A stretch of DNA of 64,000 bases, from the NCBI GenBank assembly GCA_009693055.1, contig SHYA01000005.1, positions 1 through 64,000 of the forward strand, in the 5' to 3' direction. This DNA comes from Dehalococcoidia bacterium (GTDB lineage: Bacteria; Chloroflexota; Dehalococcoidia; Lucifugimonadales; SHYT01). Position numbers and translations under genes: made by a program. The notes under the pieces are model-generated. The model did not search any database. It was not told where the DNA came from and was given only the letters and a program-made list of their open reading frames with translations. Below, one piece after another: positions 44,660-53,712 of this stretch (within the stretch, counting starts at the first letter, position 1; every line of letters begins with the position of its first letter).

Positions 44660-45499
44660 TTGGAGCGAATCTCCCTCCGCGCGTCCAGAGGTGAAGCCAC
44701 GAGCACGGTACGGCCACGCAAGGCGCTTGCCCAGCACTTCCTGGTTGCGTCGGGAGTCCTCCAGCGGATCCTGAGTGCCGCTGAGCTGACGGAGGGGGAC
44801 TGGGTGGTTGAGGTAGGCCCTGGCAGGGGCGCCCTCACCGATGCGCTGGCGCCGAGGGCGCGGCAGGTAGTGGCGGTCGAGCTGGACGCCGCGCTGGCGG
44901 AGGCGCTTCGGAAACGGTACGGCGAGGGGGACAAGGTCAAGGTCATCCAGGCAGATGCTCGCACAATCGGATTGGACGAGCTTGCCTCCCCTGGACGACC
45001 GTACAAGGTTGTGGCCAACCTGCCGTACTACGCGGCCACACCGATCATCCGGCGGTTCCTGGAGGCCCCCCACAGGCCAGTCCTCATGGTGGTCACGGTC
45101 CAGCGAGAGGTGGCGCAGCGCATGGTAGCAAAACCTGGGGAGATGTCGCTGGTGAGCCTGGCCATTCAGGTGTACGCGCAGGCAAAAATCGTTGCGACGG
45201 TGCCGCCGGGCGCGTTCCGGCCGGCGCCGGAGGTGACGTCGGCGATTGTGCGACTGGCGCCGTACGCGCAACCGCTCGTGCCTGAGCAAGATGTGGTGGG
45301 GTTCTTCGGGCTGGCGCGGGCCGGGTTCAGCGCGCCGAGGAAGCAGCTCCAGGGGGCGCTGAGCCACGCGCTCGGCCTTGCGCCGCGCCAGGTGGGTGTG
45401 ATGCTGGAGCAGGCCAAGATAGATTCCACCAGGCGGCCCGCGACCCTGTCCATCGCGGAATGGCTGGCGCTGTACCGGGCGTACCGTGGCCGTGATTAA
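44660..45499 (+). CDS. rsmA: 16S rRNA dimethyladenosine transferase RsmA/KsgA (about 279 aa)
   Basis: Dimethylates two adjacent adenines of 16S rRNA. Motifs: RKALAQHFLVASGVLQRI at the N-terminus, SAM-binding VVEVGPGRGALTDAL, VVAVELD, and the catalytic VANLPYYAATPIIRRFL (NLPY). C-terminal APEVTSAIVRL. The start is uncertain: TTG 44660 is the last possible codon before the conserved fold; GTG 44624/44627 would lie inside the SRP RNA. Overlaps ispE by 14 bases. Confidence 0.92.
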   Translation: MERISLRASRGEATSTVRPRKALAQHFLVASGVLQRILSAAELTEGDWVVEVGPGRGALTDALAPRARQVVAVELDAALAEALRKRYGEGDKVKVIQADARTIGLDELASPGRPYKVVANLPYYAATPIIRRFLEAPHRPVLMVVTVQREVAQRMVAKPGEMSLVSLAIQVYAQAKIVATVPPGAFRPAPEVTSAIVRLAPYAQPLVPEQDVVGFFGLARAGFSAPRKQLQGALSHALGLAPRQVGVMLEQAKIDSTRRPATLSIAEWLALYRAYRGRD

Positions 45500-46355
45500 G
45501 GTGCGCGTGCCGGGGAAGATCAACCTTACGCTGGAGGTGCTCCACCGGAGGGCGGACGGCTATCACGAGGTAGCGACCATCCTGCAGGCGATTGATTTAT
45601 GGGACGAGCTAGCGCTGAACGAGGCGCCAACGGTTTCGCTCCAGTGCAGCCTTCCGGAGCTGGAAGGCCCCGACAACCTGGTGGAGCGGGCCGCGCGGCT
45701 GCTGGCGGCCTCGTGTGGTGTTACGAAGGGCGCGGCGATGCATCTGCAGAAGGGCATTCCGGTAGCCGCCGGGCTTGGCGGCGGGAGCGCGGACGCGGCG
45801 GCCGCGCTGGTTGGGTTGGACCAGATGTGGGGGCTTGGGTGTTCTCACGAGCGGCTGCACGCGCTGGCGGTGGAGCTTGGCTCTGACGTAGCCTTCTTTC
45901 TCACGGGGGGAACCGCGCTGGCGACGGGCCGCGGCGAGCGGGTCGCGCCGCTTCCGGCGGTGACGCCGGCGTGGCTTGTGCTGGTCTCACCGCCAATTGC
46001 GCTGCCCAGGAAAACCGCTACCCTCTATGCGGCCCTCGCGCCTGAGGACTTTGGGGACGGCGGCGCCACAGAACGGGTCAAGCGGCAGTTGGCGGCCGGC
46101 GAGCCCATCACGTCCGCCAGCCTGGTGAACACGTTTGAGCGGGTGGTGTACGGCGTGTTCCCCCGTCTGCAGCATTACGCCCGTCTGTTCCGCGACGCGG
46201 GGGCGGAGCGGGTGCACGTGGCCGGCAGCGGGCCATCGCTGTTCTTCCTGGTCCGCAGCCAGCAAGAGGGCCGCGCTCTGGTGGAGAGGCTTCACGCTAG
46301 CGGCCTAGCGGCCTGGTGCGTCAGGACGGTCGCCAGCGGCGTGGAGTTCCGCTAG
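45486..46355 (+). CDS. ispE: 4-diphosphocytidyl-2-C-methyl-D-erythritol kinase (289 aa)
   Basis: GHMP kinase of the non-mevalonate isoprenoid pathway. VRVPGKINLTLEVLHRRADGYHEVATILQAIDLWDEL at the N-terminus, ATP-binding GIPVAAGLGGGSADAAAALVGLDQMW, and the C-terminal VHVAGSGPSLFFLV. GTG 45486 (or GTG 45492) overlaps the rsmA end; rsmA-ispE neighbourhood is common in bacteria. No ribosome site of note, consistent with coupling. Confidence 0.95.
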   Translation: MAVIKVRVPGKINLTLEVLHRRADGYHEVATILQAIDLWDELALNEAPTVSLQCSLPELEGPDNLVERAARLLAASCGVTKGAAMHLQKGIPVAAGLGGGSADAAAALVGLDQMWGLGCSHERLHALAVELGSDVAFFLTGGTALATGRGERVAPLPAVTPAWLVLVSPPIALPRKTATLYAALAPEDFGDGGATERVKRQLAAGEPITSASLVNTFERVVYGVFPRLQHYARLFRDAGAERVHVAGSGPSLFFLVRSQQEGRALVERLHASGLAAWCVRTVASGVEFR

Positions 46356-46414
46356 ACTGGAAAGCCTGGTTGGGTTTGCCTGGGACGTGCAGAACGGCAG
46401 AGAGGTGGGCGAGC

Positions 46415-46822
46415 GTGATTGAACCTGGGCTGGGGGCGGCTTGCGGCGCCATCGCGGGCGTGTGGTTTGACGTGGTGGCGACGGTGGTCGTCCGGCGCAT
46501 GGCGCTCGTGCCCGGCTCGCGGGCGGCCTCCTTCGTCGAGGGGCACGGCGCCATGATTCTCGTCGCGCCGATCGTGCTGTTCCACTCGCTCTGGACGCTG
46601 GCGGGGCTCTTCCTTGGATTCGCGTACTGGGCGATGGCGAAGGATAGCGACGGCGGGATCAGCCTCGCCTTCGTTGGCATCATGGGCGGTATCGCGGCTC
46701 TTGGCGCTGCGAGAGTCTTGCAGATGGCGCGCGACCACGCCGCCTGGCTTCTGAGCTTTGCGCTGGCGTTCTTCCTGATTTTTGGCCTGATGCTGCCGTT
46801 CTGGGCTTCCGCCGCTCGTTGA
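46415..46822 (+). CDS. Small membrane protein of unknown function (135 aa)
   Basis: About four hydrophobic segments (roughly residues 5-25, 45-68, 78-98 and 108-132) separated by short charged loops. No family recognised. GTG 46415 is preferred because AGAGGTGGG precedes it and the hydrophobic sequence begins there; a longer frame from 46316 would overlap ispE. The gene lies 59 bases after ispE on the same strand and may be read with it. Confidence 0.62.
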   Translation: MIEPGLGAACGAIAGVWFDVVATVVVRRMALVPGSRAASFVEGHGAMILVAPIVLFHSLWTLAGLFLGFAYWAMAKDSDGGISLAFVGIMGGIAALGAARVLQMARDHAAWLLSFALAFFLIFGLMLPFWASAAR

Positions 46823-46876
46823 CCATGCTCGCGCGCGCCGATACACAATACAATGTGAGATAAACAAGGAGAGAAC

Positions 46877-47569
46877 TTGCCGTTCTACTTTGACTTGCAC
46901 GTGCATACCAGCAAGGGCAGCGGCGACAGCGCCCTCACGCCTGAGGAGCTGGTGGCGCAGGCCCGGCGGATCGGCCTCGACGGGGTCTGTCTCGCCGAGC
47001 ACGATAGCTGGATGGAACGCGACGAGTTTGAGCGCTTTGCGCGGGGGAGCGGCATTGTTGTGGTGCGCGCCCAGGAGGTCACTACGCCTCAGGGGCACGT
47101 GCTGGTCTTTGGCGTTGACGAGTACCAACCGGGCAGGCCTGACCTCGGGGACCTGCGCCGCGCGGTCCAGCGCGCCGGCGGTCTTATGGTCCTGGCGCAC
47201 CCGTTCCGCCGGATGTTCAACCCGCCGCCGGACAACCAGAACATCCTGTATGGCGGGCGTCCGGAAGCCTACCCCAAGACTCCGGCTGAAGCGGCCAAGC
47301 ACCCCGCGTTTGAGATGGTAGATGAGATTGAGGGGCTGAACGGTGGCAACACGGAGCAGGAGAACGAGTTCGCCCTTGCTGTGGTGCGGCGGTTGGGCTT
47401 GAAGGGGACTGGTGGTAGCGACGCGCACGCCGCCGAGCAGTTGGGGCGCCGCGTGACGGCATTCCAGGAGCCGGTGCGCAGCGCGGGGGAGTTCCTGGAG
47501 GCGCTGCGCGCAAAGGCGTTCGCCCCCAGCGTGCTGCCGGGCCTGGCGAAGTGGCCGGTCCAACCCTGA
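46877..47569 (+). CDS. PHP-domain phosphoesterase-like protein (230 aa)
   Basis: Polymerase-and-histidinol-phosphatase fold with trinuclear metal-site motifs: FDLHVHTSKGSGDSALTPEELV at the N-terminus, CLAEHDSW, VLAHPFRR near residue 103, and GGSDAHAAEQLG near residue 180. Related stand-alone PHP proteins cleave phosphoesters (for example RNase AM/YciV), but the substrate is not evident here. The TTG start at 46877 has AAGGAGAG upstream, and TACAAT lies at 46849-46854. Confidence 0.88.
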   Translation: MPFYFDLHVHTSKGSGDSALTPEELVAQARRIGLDGVCLAEHDSWMERDEFERFARGSGIVVVRAQEVTTPQGHVLVFGVDEYQPGRPDLGDLRRAVQRAGGLMVLAHPFRRMFNPPPDNQNILYGGRPEAYPKTPAEAAKHPAFEMVDEIEGLNGGNTEQENEFALAVVRRLGLKGTGGSDAHAAEQLGRRVTAFQEPVRSAGEFLEALRAKAFAPSVLPGLAKWPVQP

Positions 47570-47651
47570 TCCCGACGCGTCGGGAATCGTGTTTCGCGTG
47601 ATTGTTGGCGCCAGGAAGCCGTGAGGCTCCTGCGGTAGAAGGGCCCTTGTC

Positions 47652-50489
47652 GTGGCGCTGGGCGATCCAGAGGTAGGACACACTCCGTTCCAACAGCCCA
47701 TGGTGGCGCTGGACCTGGAGACCACCGGCCTTGACCCGCAACGGGACGCCATCATTGAGGTGGGGGCGGTCAAGTTCCAGGGACGCCGGGTGCTGGGAAC
47801 CTACGCCTCGCTGGTCAACCCGTACCGTCCCATCCCGCCCTTCGTGGAGCGGCTGACGGGCATCGCGTCGCAGGACGTCGCCAACGCGCCGCCCTTTTCC
47901 ACGGTGGCGGGGGAGCTGGCCGACTTCGTCGGCGAACTGCCCATCGTCGGGCACAGCGTGCAGTTTGACCTGGCCTTCCTGGAGCGGAACGGCCTCAGGT
48001 TCCGCGCCCCTTCCTACGATACGCTGGAGCTGGCTGGCATCCTTAAGCCGAAGGGCGAGTACGCGCTGGCGGCCCTGGCGCGGGAGTTCGGGGTGGTCAA
48101 CCCCAGGCCGCACCGCGGGCTGGCGGACGCCGGCACGGCGCACCTGTTGCTCATGGGCTTGGTGGAGGTGGCGCTGGCCTTGGACCCGGCGGTCGTGGAG
48201 GAGCTGCACCGGCTGGCGAGTGTGGCGGGCACGCCGGTGCGCCACTTATGGCGTGGCGTCGCCGCGGAGCAGAGTCGGTCAGCACCTCGGGTGAGCACGC
48301 TGCCGCCGGGTGGGCTGGACCTCGCGGCTCTCCAACGCCGGATGGACAGGGCCGAAGCCGACGAGGCCGTGAGCACGGCTCCGCGAAAAGCGGCGTTTGA
48401 TGAGGCGGAGATGGCGGCGCTTCTGAACCCGGGCGGCGCGGCTTCGGCGGTGCTCTCCGGGTACGAGGAGCGCGCAGAACAGGGGCGGATGCTGCAGGCT
48501 GTGGCGCGGACCCTAGAGCACGGCGGCCAGCTCATGGTGGAGGCAGGCACGGGCGTTGGGAAGAGCCTGGCGTATCTGCTGCCCGCCGCGTTCTTCGCGG
48601 CCCGCGAGGGGAAGCGCGTGGTGATCTCCACCAACACCATCGGGCTCCAGGAGCAGCTCATCACGAAGGACCTGCCCGCCGTCGTCCGGATTATGGCGGC
48701 CGCTTCGCGTGACATGCCAGGCTCCACAGGCCTGCGTTTTGCGCAGCTCAAGGGACGCAGCAACTACCTGTGCATGCGCCGCTGGGGCGCTTTGCGCTCC
48801 TCCATGACCCTTTCAGGGGACGAGGCCAAGGTGCTGGGGAAGCTGGCCGTGTGGTTACAGGGGACGGCGTCGGGCGATCGGAACGAGCTGAGGCTGCCGA
48901 GGGGCGAGGCCCCGGTGTGGGAGCGCCTTTCGGCCCAGGGGGCGAAGGGGTGTCCCGCGACGGGCGTCCCGTGTTTCCTGGAGTCGGCGCGCTCCAAGGC
49001 GGAGCAGGCGGACATTGTGGTCGTCAACCACGCGTTGCTGCTGGCGGACCTCGCGCTCGGCGGCGGGCTGATTCCTGAGTACGACCACGTCATTGTGGAC
49101 GAGGCGCATCACATAGAGGCGGAGGCCACGAGGCAGTTCGGCTTCGCCGTGACGCAGGACGACGTTGAGGCGCACCTGGACACGCTTGGGGGGCCGCGTG
49201 GCCTGGCGACCGTGGCCGTAGGCTCCATGGCGCGCGCCGCCCCGGAGCTGACTGCGCGGCGCCAGGTGGCCGAGCGGGCCGCGCAGCGCCTCAGCGAGCA
49301 GGTCGCTCAGGCGCGCCAGAAGGCGGGCGAGCTGTTTGCGCGCATGGTGGACTTTTTGCACACGCAGAGCGAGGGCACTCTGCAAGGGAGGAGCAGCCTC
49401 CGTCTGAGCCATGGGACCCGCGCTCAGCCGGACTGGGGCAAGCTGGAGGTGGCCCAGGAGACGGTCGGACGCACGTTGCGCAGCGCTGCCACCGCCGCCG
49501 GCGAGCTGGGGATTGCGCTTGAGGGGTTGGAGGGTGGCGAGGTCGCCCAGGTGCGCTCTGAGCTGGCCGCGCAGGTGGAGATGAGCGGCGAGCTGGTGTC
49601 CCGCCTGGAAGAGTTCATCCTCCAGCCGTCCAGGGAGGCCGTCTACTGGCTGGAGGAGGACGCGGCGGGGAACCTCCGGCTGAACCGCGCCCCTCTGCGG
49701 GTTGAGGCGCTTCTCAAACAGCACCTGTTTGACAAGAAGCGTTCGGTGGTGCTGACGAGCGCGACCCTGAGCGCGGCGGGCAGCTTGGCCCCGATGAAGG
49801 CGCTGCTTGGCGTGCCGGACGCCGAAGAGCTTGTGCTGGGATCTCCGTTCGACTATCCACGCCTGGCGCTCGTGTGCGCGCCCCCGGACATGCCGGAGCC
49901 GTCGTCGCCGAGGTACGAGCAGGCGCTGGTGCAGGCGCTGGCTGAGCTGGCGAGAGCGGCGCAGGGCAGGACCATGGCCCTCTTCACGTCATACGCCTCC
50001 TTGCGGGCCGTTGCGACGCAGGTGCGCGGCCCCTTGGAGGCTGAGGGGATACGGGTGCTCGCCCAGAGCGTGGACGGGTCGGCTGCGCAGCTCCTGGAGC
50101 GCTTTCAGGCGGACCCCAAGGCGCTGTTGCTTGGCGCGGCGAGCTTCTGGGAGGGCGTGGACCTTGTGGGCGACCAGCTTCAGGTGCTGGTGCTGGTGCG
50201 CCTGCCGTTTGCCGTGCCGACCGACCCCGTCTTTGCCGCGCGCTCCGAGACGTTTGACGACCCGTTTAGCGAGTACGCGCTGCCCCAGGCCATCTTGCGT
50301 TTCCGGCAGGGGTTTGGGCGGCTGATCCGGAGCAGCAGTGACCGTGGCGCCGTGGCGGTGCTGGACAGCCGGTTCCTGTCGCGTGCGTACGGGCAGGCGT
50401 TCCGGGCGTCGCTTCCTCCGGCCCGCATCGTCACGCCGCCCCTGGCGGAGCTGGGCGGGGTGGTGCGGGCCTGGTTGCGAGGGCGTTGA
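47652..50489 (+). CDS. dinG: DnaQ-like exonuclease fused to a DinG-family helicase (945 aa)
   Basis: Residues about 16-180 form a DEDDh exonuclease (VALDLETTGLDP, GHSVQFDLAFLERNG, HRGLADAGTAH). Residues about 270-940 are an XPD/DinG-like superfamily 2 helicase: Walker A EAGTGVGKSLAYLLP near 297, DEAH in IVDEAHHIE near 482, and the C-terminal FWEGVDL and QGFGRLIRS motifs. The Fe-S segment has only three obvious cysteines (YLCMRR, then GCPATGVPC), where E. coli DinG uses four. The exonuclease-helicase fusion is known from Firmicutes. GTG start. Overlaps the glycosylase gene (TGATG). Confidence 0.93.
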   Translation: MALGDPEVGHTPFQQPMVALDLETTGLDPQRDAIIEVGAVKFQGRRVLGTYASLVNPYRPIPPFVERLTGIASQDVANAPPFSTVAGELADFVGELPIVGHSVQFDLAFLERNGLRFRAPSYDTLELAGILKPKGEYALAALAREFGVVNPRPHRGLADAGTAHLLLMGLVEVALALDPAVVEELHRLASVAGTPVRHLWRGVAAEQSRSAPRVSTLPPGGLDLAALQRRMDRAEADEAVSTAPRKAAFDEAEMAALLNPGGAASAVLSGYEERAEQGRMLQAVARTLEHGGQLMVEAGTGVGKSLAYLLPAAFFAAREGKRVVISTNTIGLQEQLITKDLPAVVRIMAAASRDMPGSTGLRFAQLKGRSNYLCMRRWGALRSSMTLSGDEAKVLGKLAVWLQGTASGDRNELRLPRGEAPVWERLSAQGAKGCPATGVPCFLESARSKAEQADIVVVNHALLLADLALGGGLIPEYDHVIVDEAHHIEAEATRQFGFAVTQDDVEAHLDTLGGPRGLATVAVGSMARAAPELTARRQVAERAAQRLSEQVAQARQKAGELFARMVDFLHTQSEGTLQGRSSLRLSHGTRAQPDWGKLEVAQETVGRTLRSAATAAGELGIALEGLEGGEVAQVRSELAAQVEMSGELVSRLEEFILQPSREAVYWLEEDAAGNLRLNRAPLRVEALLKQHLFDKKRSVVLTSATLSAAGSLAPMKALLGVPDAEELVLGSPFDYPRLALVCAPPDMPEPSSPRYEQALVQALAELARAAQGRTMALFTSYASLRAVATQVRGPLEAEGIRVLAQSVDGSAAQLLERFQADPKALLLGAASFWEGVDLVGDQLQVLVLVRLPFAVPTDPVFAARSETFDDPFSEYALPQAILRFRQGFGRLIRSSSDRGAVAVLDSRFLSRAYGQAFRASLPPARIVTPPLAELGGVVRAWLRGR

Positions 50490-51424
50490 TGACGACGCTT
50501 CTGGTGGGGCAGCCGCTGGACCTGGCGCGCACGCTGCAGAGCGGGCAGGCGTTTCGCTGGCGGCCCGTGGCGGTGGACGGCGGCGAGTGGTGGCACGGCT
50601 TCTTGGGAGACGAGCCTGTGCTGCTCCAGCAGCGGGCGCAACGCGCCTCAAAGGACGTGGCGCTGGACGTGCGGTGCCGCAGCGGGGCCGAGGACGAGGT
50701 AGTAAGACGGCTGCGCTCATACTTTCGCCTGGGCGATGACCTGCCGGCGACCTATCGGCGGTTGCGGCGTGACCCGCACCTGGCCGATGCGGTGGCGCGA
50801 CTGCACGGGATGCGGCTGCTGCGGCAGGAGCCGTGGGAGTGCCTGGTGGGGTTCCTGTGCTCGGGGCACAACAACGTGAAGCGCATCATGCTGATGATGG
50901 AGCGGATGGCGGACGCGTACGGCACGCCCGCGCCGCTCTACGGTGTTGCGCGCAACGCGTTTCCGACGCCGGAGCGTCTGACCAAGGCGGGCGAACGCGC
51001 TCTGAGGGGCCTGCGGCTGGGGTTCCGGGCGGCGGCCGTGGCGCACGCAGCACAGGCGGTGGCCGTCGGCTCGTTCCCACTGGCGGCGCTACGCGAGTGG
51101 CCGTACGAACGGGCGAAGGCGGCGCTGGTGGAGCTGCCGGGCGTGGGGGAGAAGATCGCGGACTGCGTGCTGCTGTGCTCGCTGGAGAAACCGGAGGCGT
51201 TCCCGGTGGACCGGTGGGTGCGCCGCGCGGTGGAGGAGTGGTACGGGGTGAAGCCGGGGATGGGGAGGAACGGGAAGCCGCGCAAAGAGGCGACGCACGA
51301 GGAGATCTGCGCATGGGCTCGGGCGCGGTTCGGGCGGGACGCGGGCTACGCGAACCAGTACCTGTTCCAGGGGCGCCGCACGGAGGAGCGGGAGGTTGGC
51401 GGCATGCGGCGGGTGGAGACCTAA
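50489..51424 (+). CDS. OGG1-like 8-oxoguanine DNA glycosylase/AP lyase (311 aa)
   Basis: HhH-GPD base-excision enzyme. The N-terminal TBP-like domain contains QSGQAFRWRP and YFRLGDDL; the core has PWECLVGFLCSGHNNVKRI and the helix-hairpin-helix ELPGVGEKIADCVLL, whose lysine is the expected Schiff-base nucleophile. The catalytic aspartate is in FPVDRWVRR. This is the eukaryote-type OGG1 layout, found in some bacteria, rather than MutM. ATG 50489 overlaps the dinG stop. The gene's TAA is contributed by a CTAACCCC repeat. Confidence 0.9.
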   Translation: MTTLLVGQPLDLARTLQSGQAFRWRPVAVDGGEWWHGFLGDEPVLLQQRAQRASKDVALDVRCRSGAEDEVVRRLRSYFRLGDDLPATYRRLRRDPHLADAVARLHGMRLLRQEPWECLVGFLCSGHNNVKRIMLMMERMADAYGTPAPLYGVARNAFPTPERLTKAGERALRGLRLGFRAAAVAHAAQAVAVGSFPLAALREWPYERAKAALVELPGVGEKIADCVLLCSLEKPEAFPVDRWVRRAVEEWYGVKPGMGRNGKPRKEATHEEICAWARARFGRDAGYANQYLFQGRRTEEREVGGMRRVET

Positions 51425-51454
51425 CCCCTAGCCCCTTCCCTGAAGGGAAGGGGG
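51421..51454. repeat. Palindromic CCCC...GGGG repeat after the glycosylase gene
   Basis: CTAACCCCTAG, then CCCCTTCCC / TGAA / GGGAAGGGG (51432-51453). The TAA stop lies within the repeat, as in glyS. Confidence 0.75.
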
Positions 51455-51475
51455 AAATGCGGGTTGCCGTTACGC

Positions 51476-52252
51476 CTACGCCTTCTCCGCCACGAGGATC
51501 ATGCGGCGGGTGAAGACGGAGTACGGCGCGCCGTCAAAGCCGCCGTAGGTGGCGGTCAGCCGCAGGCCCGCCTCGCGCAGCAGCCTGGTCATCTCGGTGA
51601 GGGTGTAGAGGCGGATGTCGTGGCCGCTCTGCCGCTGCGGGCCCTGCGGCGGCACGATGGTGAATGTGACGCGGTTGCGGCTGGTGGCCAGGTCCAGGTC
51701 GCGGCGCTCCACGTAGAGCGTGCCGTCGTCGCCACGGTGCCAGTCGTGCTCGGCGTAGTTGGCGACCACCCACTCGCGGTTGATCATGTCCATGAGCAGG
51801 CGGCCGCCCGGCTTGAGCGTCTTGTGCACGGCGGCGAGCACCTTCTTGTCCTCGTCCTCCGACTCCAGGTAGCCGAACGCGGTGAACATGTTGATGACGT
51901 TGTCAAAGCGGCCGGAGAACGGGATCTCGCGCATGTCGGCGCGGACCAATTCCAGGGACACCCGCTCGGCGGCGGCGGCGCGGCGGGCGAGGTCAAGCAG
52001 CTCCTGGCTCAGGTCCAGCCCCGTCACGCGGAAGCCGCGCTTGGCTAGCAGCACGGAGTGGCGCCCCTGGCCGCAGCACAGGTCCAGCACGTCGGCGCCG
52101 GGCCGGAGACCCAGCGCCTTCTCCACAAAGGCCGACTCCTGGATCGCCCGCTCCGGGGTGAACGAGCGGTTGGGCGCGTCCGTGTAGATGTCCAGGTAGT
52201 CCTGTTTGAAGAAGTCCACGTACCACTGGGAGCCTTGCGGCGGCGTTGTCAT
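51476..52252 (-). CDS. SAM-dependent methyltransferase, class I (258 aa)
   Basis: Rossmann-fold methyltransferase: motif I VLDLCCGQGRHSVLLAKRG near residue 55, motif II VTGLDLS, post-I region ADMREIPFSGRFDNVINMFTAFGY, and GGRLLMDMIN. The N-terminal QWYVDFFKQDYLDIY is typical of a Methyltransf_25-like group. Substrate unknown. ATG 52252 has AAAGGAG upstream. Convergent with the glycosylase gene, separated by a repeat. Confidence 0.87.
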   Translation of the reverse strand: MTTPPQGSQWYVDFFKQDYLDIYTDAPNRSFTPERAIQESAFVEKALGLRPGADVLDLCCGQGRHSVLLAKRGFRVTGLDLSQELLDLARRAAAAERVSLELVRADMREIPFSGRFDNVINMFTAFGYLESEDEDKKVLAAVHKTLKPGGRLLMDMINREWVVANYAEHDWHRGDDGTLYVERRDLDLATSRNRVTFTIVPPQGPQRQSGHDIRLYTLTEMTRLLREAGLRLTATYGGFDGAPYSVFTRRMILVAEKA

Positions 52253-52265
52253 GGCGCTCCTTTGC

Positions 52266-52302
52266 CTCACCCCTAACCCCTCTCCACCTTGGGGAGAGGG
52301 GG
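52266..52302. repeat. Palindromic CCCC...GGGG repeat upstream of the methyltransferase
   Basis: CTCACCCCTAACCCCTCTCC, six-base loop, GGGGAGAGGGG. Same family as 26612 and 51421; here it lies in a leader region rather than behind a gene. Confidence 0.75.
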
Positions 52303-52504
52303 AACGTGCGACGGACGCGAGGTGGCCAGGCCATGCTACCAGAGGGCGGCGGGCAGTGCGAGGGATGGCCCGCCTGAGGGAGGATAAGAAGAAAACGCCG
52401 TGCTACAATAGGCGCACCACGAGGCGGGAAGCGTATGGTAACGACGTTGCTGGTTGTCATAACGCGCTGGCGGGACCCCAGTCGCGGGTGATACGGGAGA
52501 GGAA

Positions 52505-53269
52505 GTGCTCGCACTATCCGGTAGGGGCGTACTGCTGGTGGGCACACGGCGCATCGGCGCGGTGATCGCGCACCGGCTCGCGAAAGAGGGCCTGCGCATC
52601 GCGATTGGCTACCGGAGCTCCAAGCGGGAGGCGGAGGCGCTGTGTCAGAGCATAGCGTCAGAGGGGGGACGGGCGGTGCTGCTGCAGGGGGACTTGGCGG
52701 TCGAGGAGGACGCGCGCCGGATGGTCAGCGCGTCGGCGGAAGAGCTCGGCGACCTCTCGTTTGTGGTCAACCTGGCGTCGGGCTATCCGCGCGTGCCGCT
52801 TGAGGCGCTGGACGCCAACGCGTGGGACGAGGCGATGAAGGCCGCGAGGGGGAGCTACCTGCTGGCGCTGCACGCGGGGCGTCGCATCATGCGGAACGCC
52901 GGCCCCACGCGCGGGCACATCATCATGTTCTCGGACTGGGCGGCGCTGGACGCGCCCTATCGGCATTACCTGCCCTACCTTACGGCAAAGGCGGCCATCG
53001 ACTTCATGACGCGCGCTTTTGCCGTGGAGTTTGCGCCCCACGGTATCCTGGTGAACGCGGTCGCCCCCGGGCCAACGGTGCGCCCTCCCGAGCTTGGGCA
53101 AAAGACGTGGGAGCGAGCAGTTATCGCCAGGGCGCCGCTCAAGCGGGAGTCCTCTGCGGAGGAGATTGCCGAGGTGGTGGTGACGTTGCTCAAGAGCGAG
53201 ACGATCACGGGGGAAACCTTCCGCATAGACTCGGGACGACATCTGGCCGGCCCCGGCGTTGAGGGCTGA
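52505..53269 (+). CDS. Short-chain dehydrogenase/reductase, pteridine-reductase-like (254 aa)
   Basis: NAD(P)-dependent SDR. Instead of TGxxxGxG the cofactor loop reads VGTRRIGAVIAHRLAKEG, the xRRIG form seen in FolM and pteridine reductase 1. GYRSS after beta 2 suggests NADPH. The active-site tyrosine and lysine are in YLTAKAAIDFM, preceded by FSDWAA. It heads a same-strand group with queD, queC and folE, all GTP/pterin-related, so a dihydropterin or dihydromonapterin reductase is plausible. GTG 52505 with GGGAGAGGA upstream. Confidence 0.85.
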   Translation: MLALSGRGVLLVGTRRIGAVIAHRLAKEGLRIAIGYRSSKREAEALCQSIASEGGRAVLLQGDLAVEEDARRMVSASAEELGDLSFVVNLASGYPRVPLEALDANAWDEAMKAARGSYLLALHAGRRIMRNAGPTRGHIIMFSDWAALDAPYRHYLPYLTAKAAIDFMTRAFAVEFAPHGILVNAVAPGPTVRPPELGQKTWERAVIARAPLKRESSAEEIAEVVVTLLKSETITGETFRIDSGRHLAGPGVEG

Positions 53270-53289
53270 GCGAGGTCCGGAGGGGTTGC

Positions 53290-53700
53290 GTGCCGCGCTA
53301 TCAGGTCACCAAGCTCATTGACTTCTGCTACGGCCACCGCCTGCTTGAGCATAAGGGCAAATGCCGCTATCTCCACGGCCACAACGGTCTGCTGGAGGTG
53401 GACATCGCGGCGGACGCGCTGAATGATCAGGGGATGGTGCTGGACTTTGGGGACGTCCGCGACGCCGTGAAGAGCTGGGTGGACGCCAACCTGGATCACC
53501 GGATGCTCCTCTGCCGCCGCGACCCGACGGTCCCGCTCCTACAAGGGCTGGGGGAGCCGATGTACCTGATGGACGAGAACCCGACGGCGGAGAACGTTGC
53601 GAAGCACATCTTCCAGGCGGTGAGGAAGCAGGGGGTGAAGGTGTCTGAAATCCGCTTGTGGGAGACACCGAACAGCTACGCGGTCTATCGGGAGCCATAG
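53290..53700 (+). CDS. queD: 6-carboxy-5,6,7,8-tetrahydropterin synthase (136 aa)
   Basis: Converts dihydroneopterin triphosphate to carboxytetrahydropterin in queuosine synthesis. Zinc histidines in FCYGHRL and YLHGHNG, catalytic cysteine in KGKCRYLHGH, and the ENPTAENVAKHIF and IRLWETPNSYAVY C-terminal signatures. A 6-pyruvoyl-tetrahydropterin synthase role is an alternative, but the queC neighbour favours QueD. GTG 53290 has GGAGGGG upstream; queC begins 12 bases after its stop. Confidence 0.93.
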   Translation: MPRYQVTKLIDFCYGHRLLEHKGKCRYLHGHNGLLEVDIAADALNDQGMVLDFGDVRDAVKSWVDANLDHRMLLCRRDPTVPLLQGLGEPMYLMDENPTAENVAKHIFQAVRKQGVKVSEIRLWETPNSYAVYREP

Positions 53701-53712
53701 GGGAGCCGGGAC

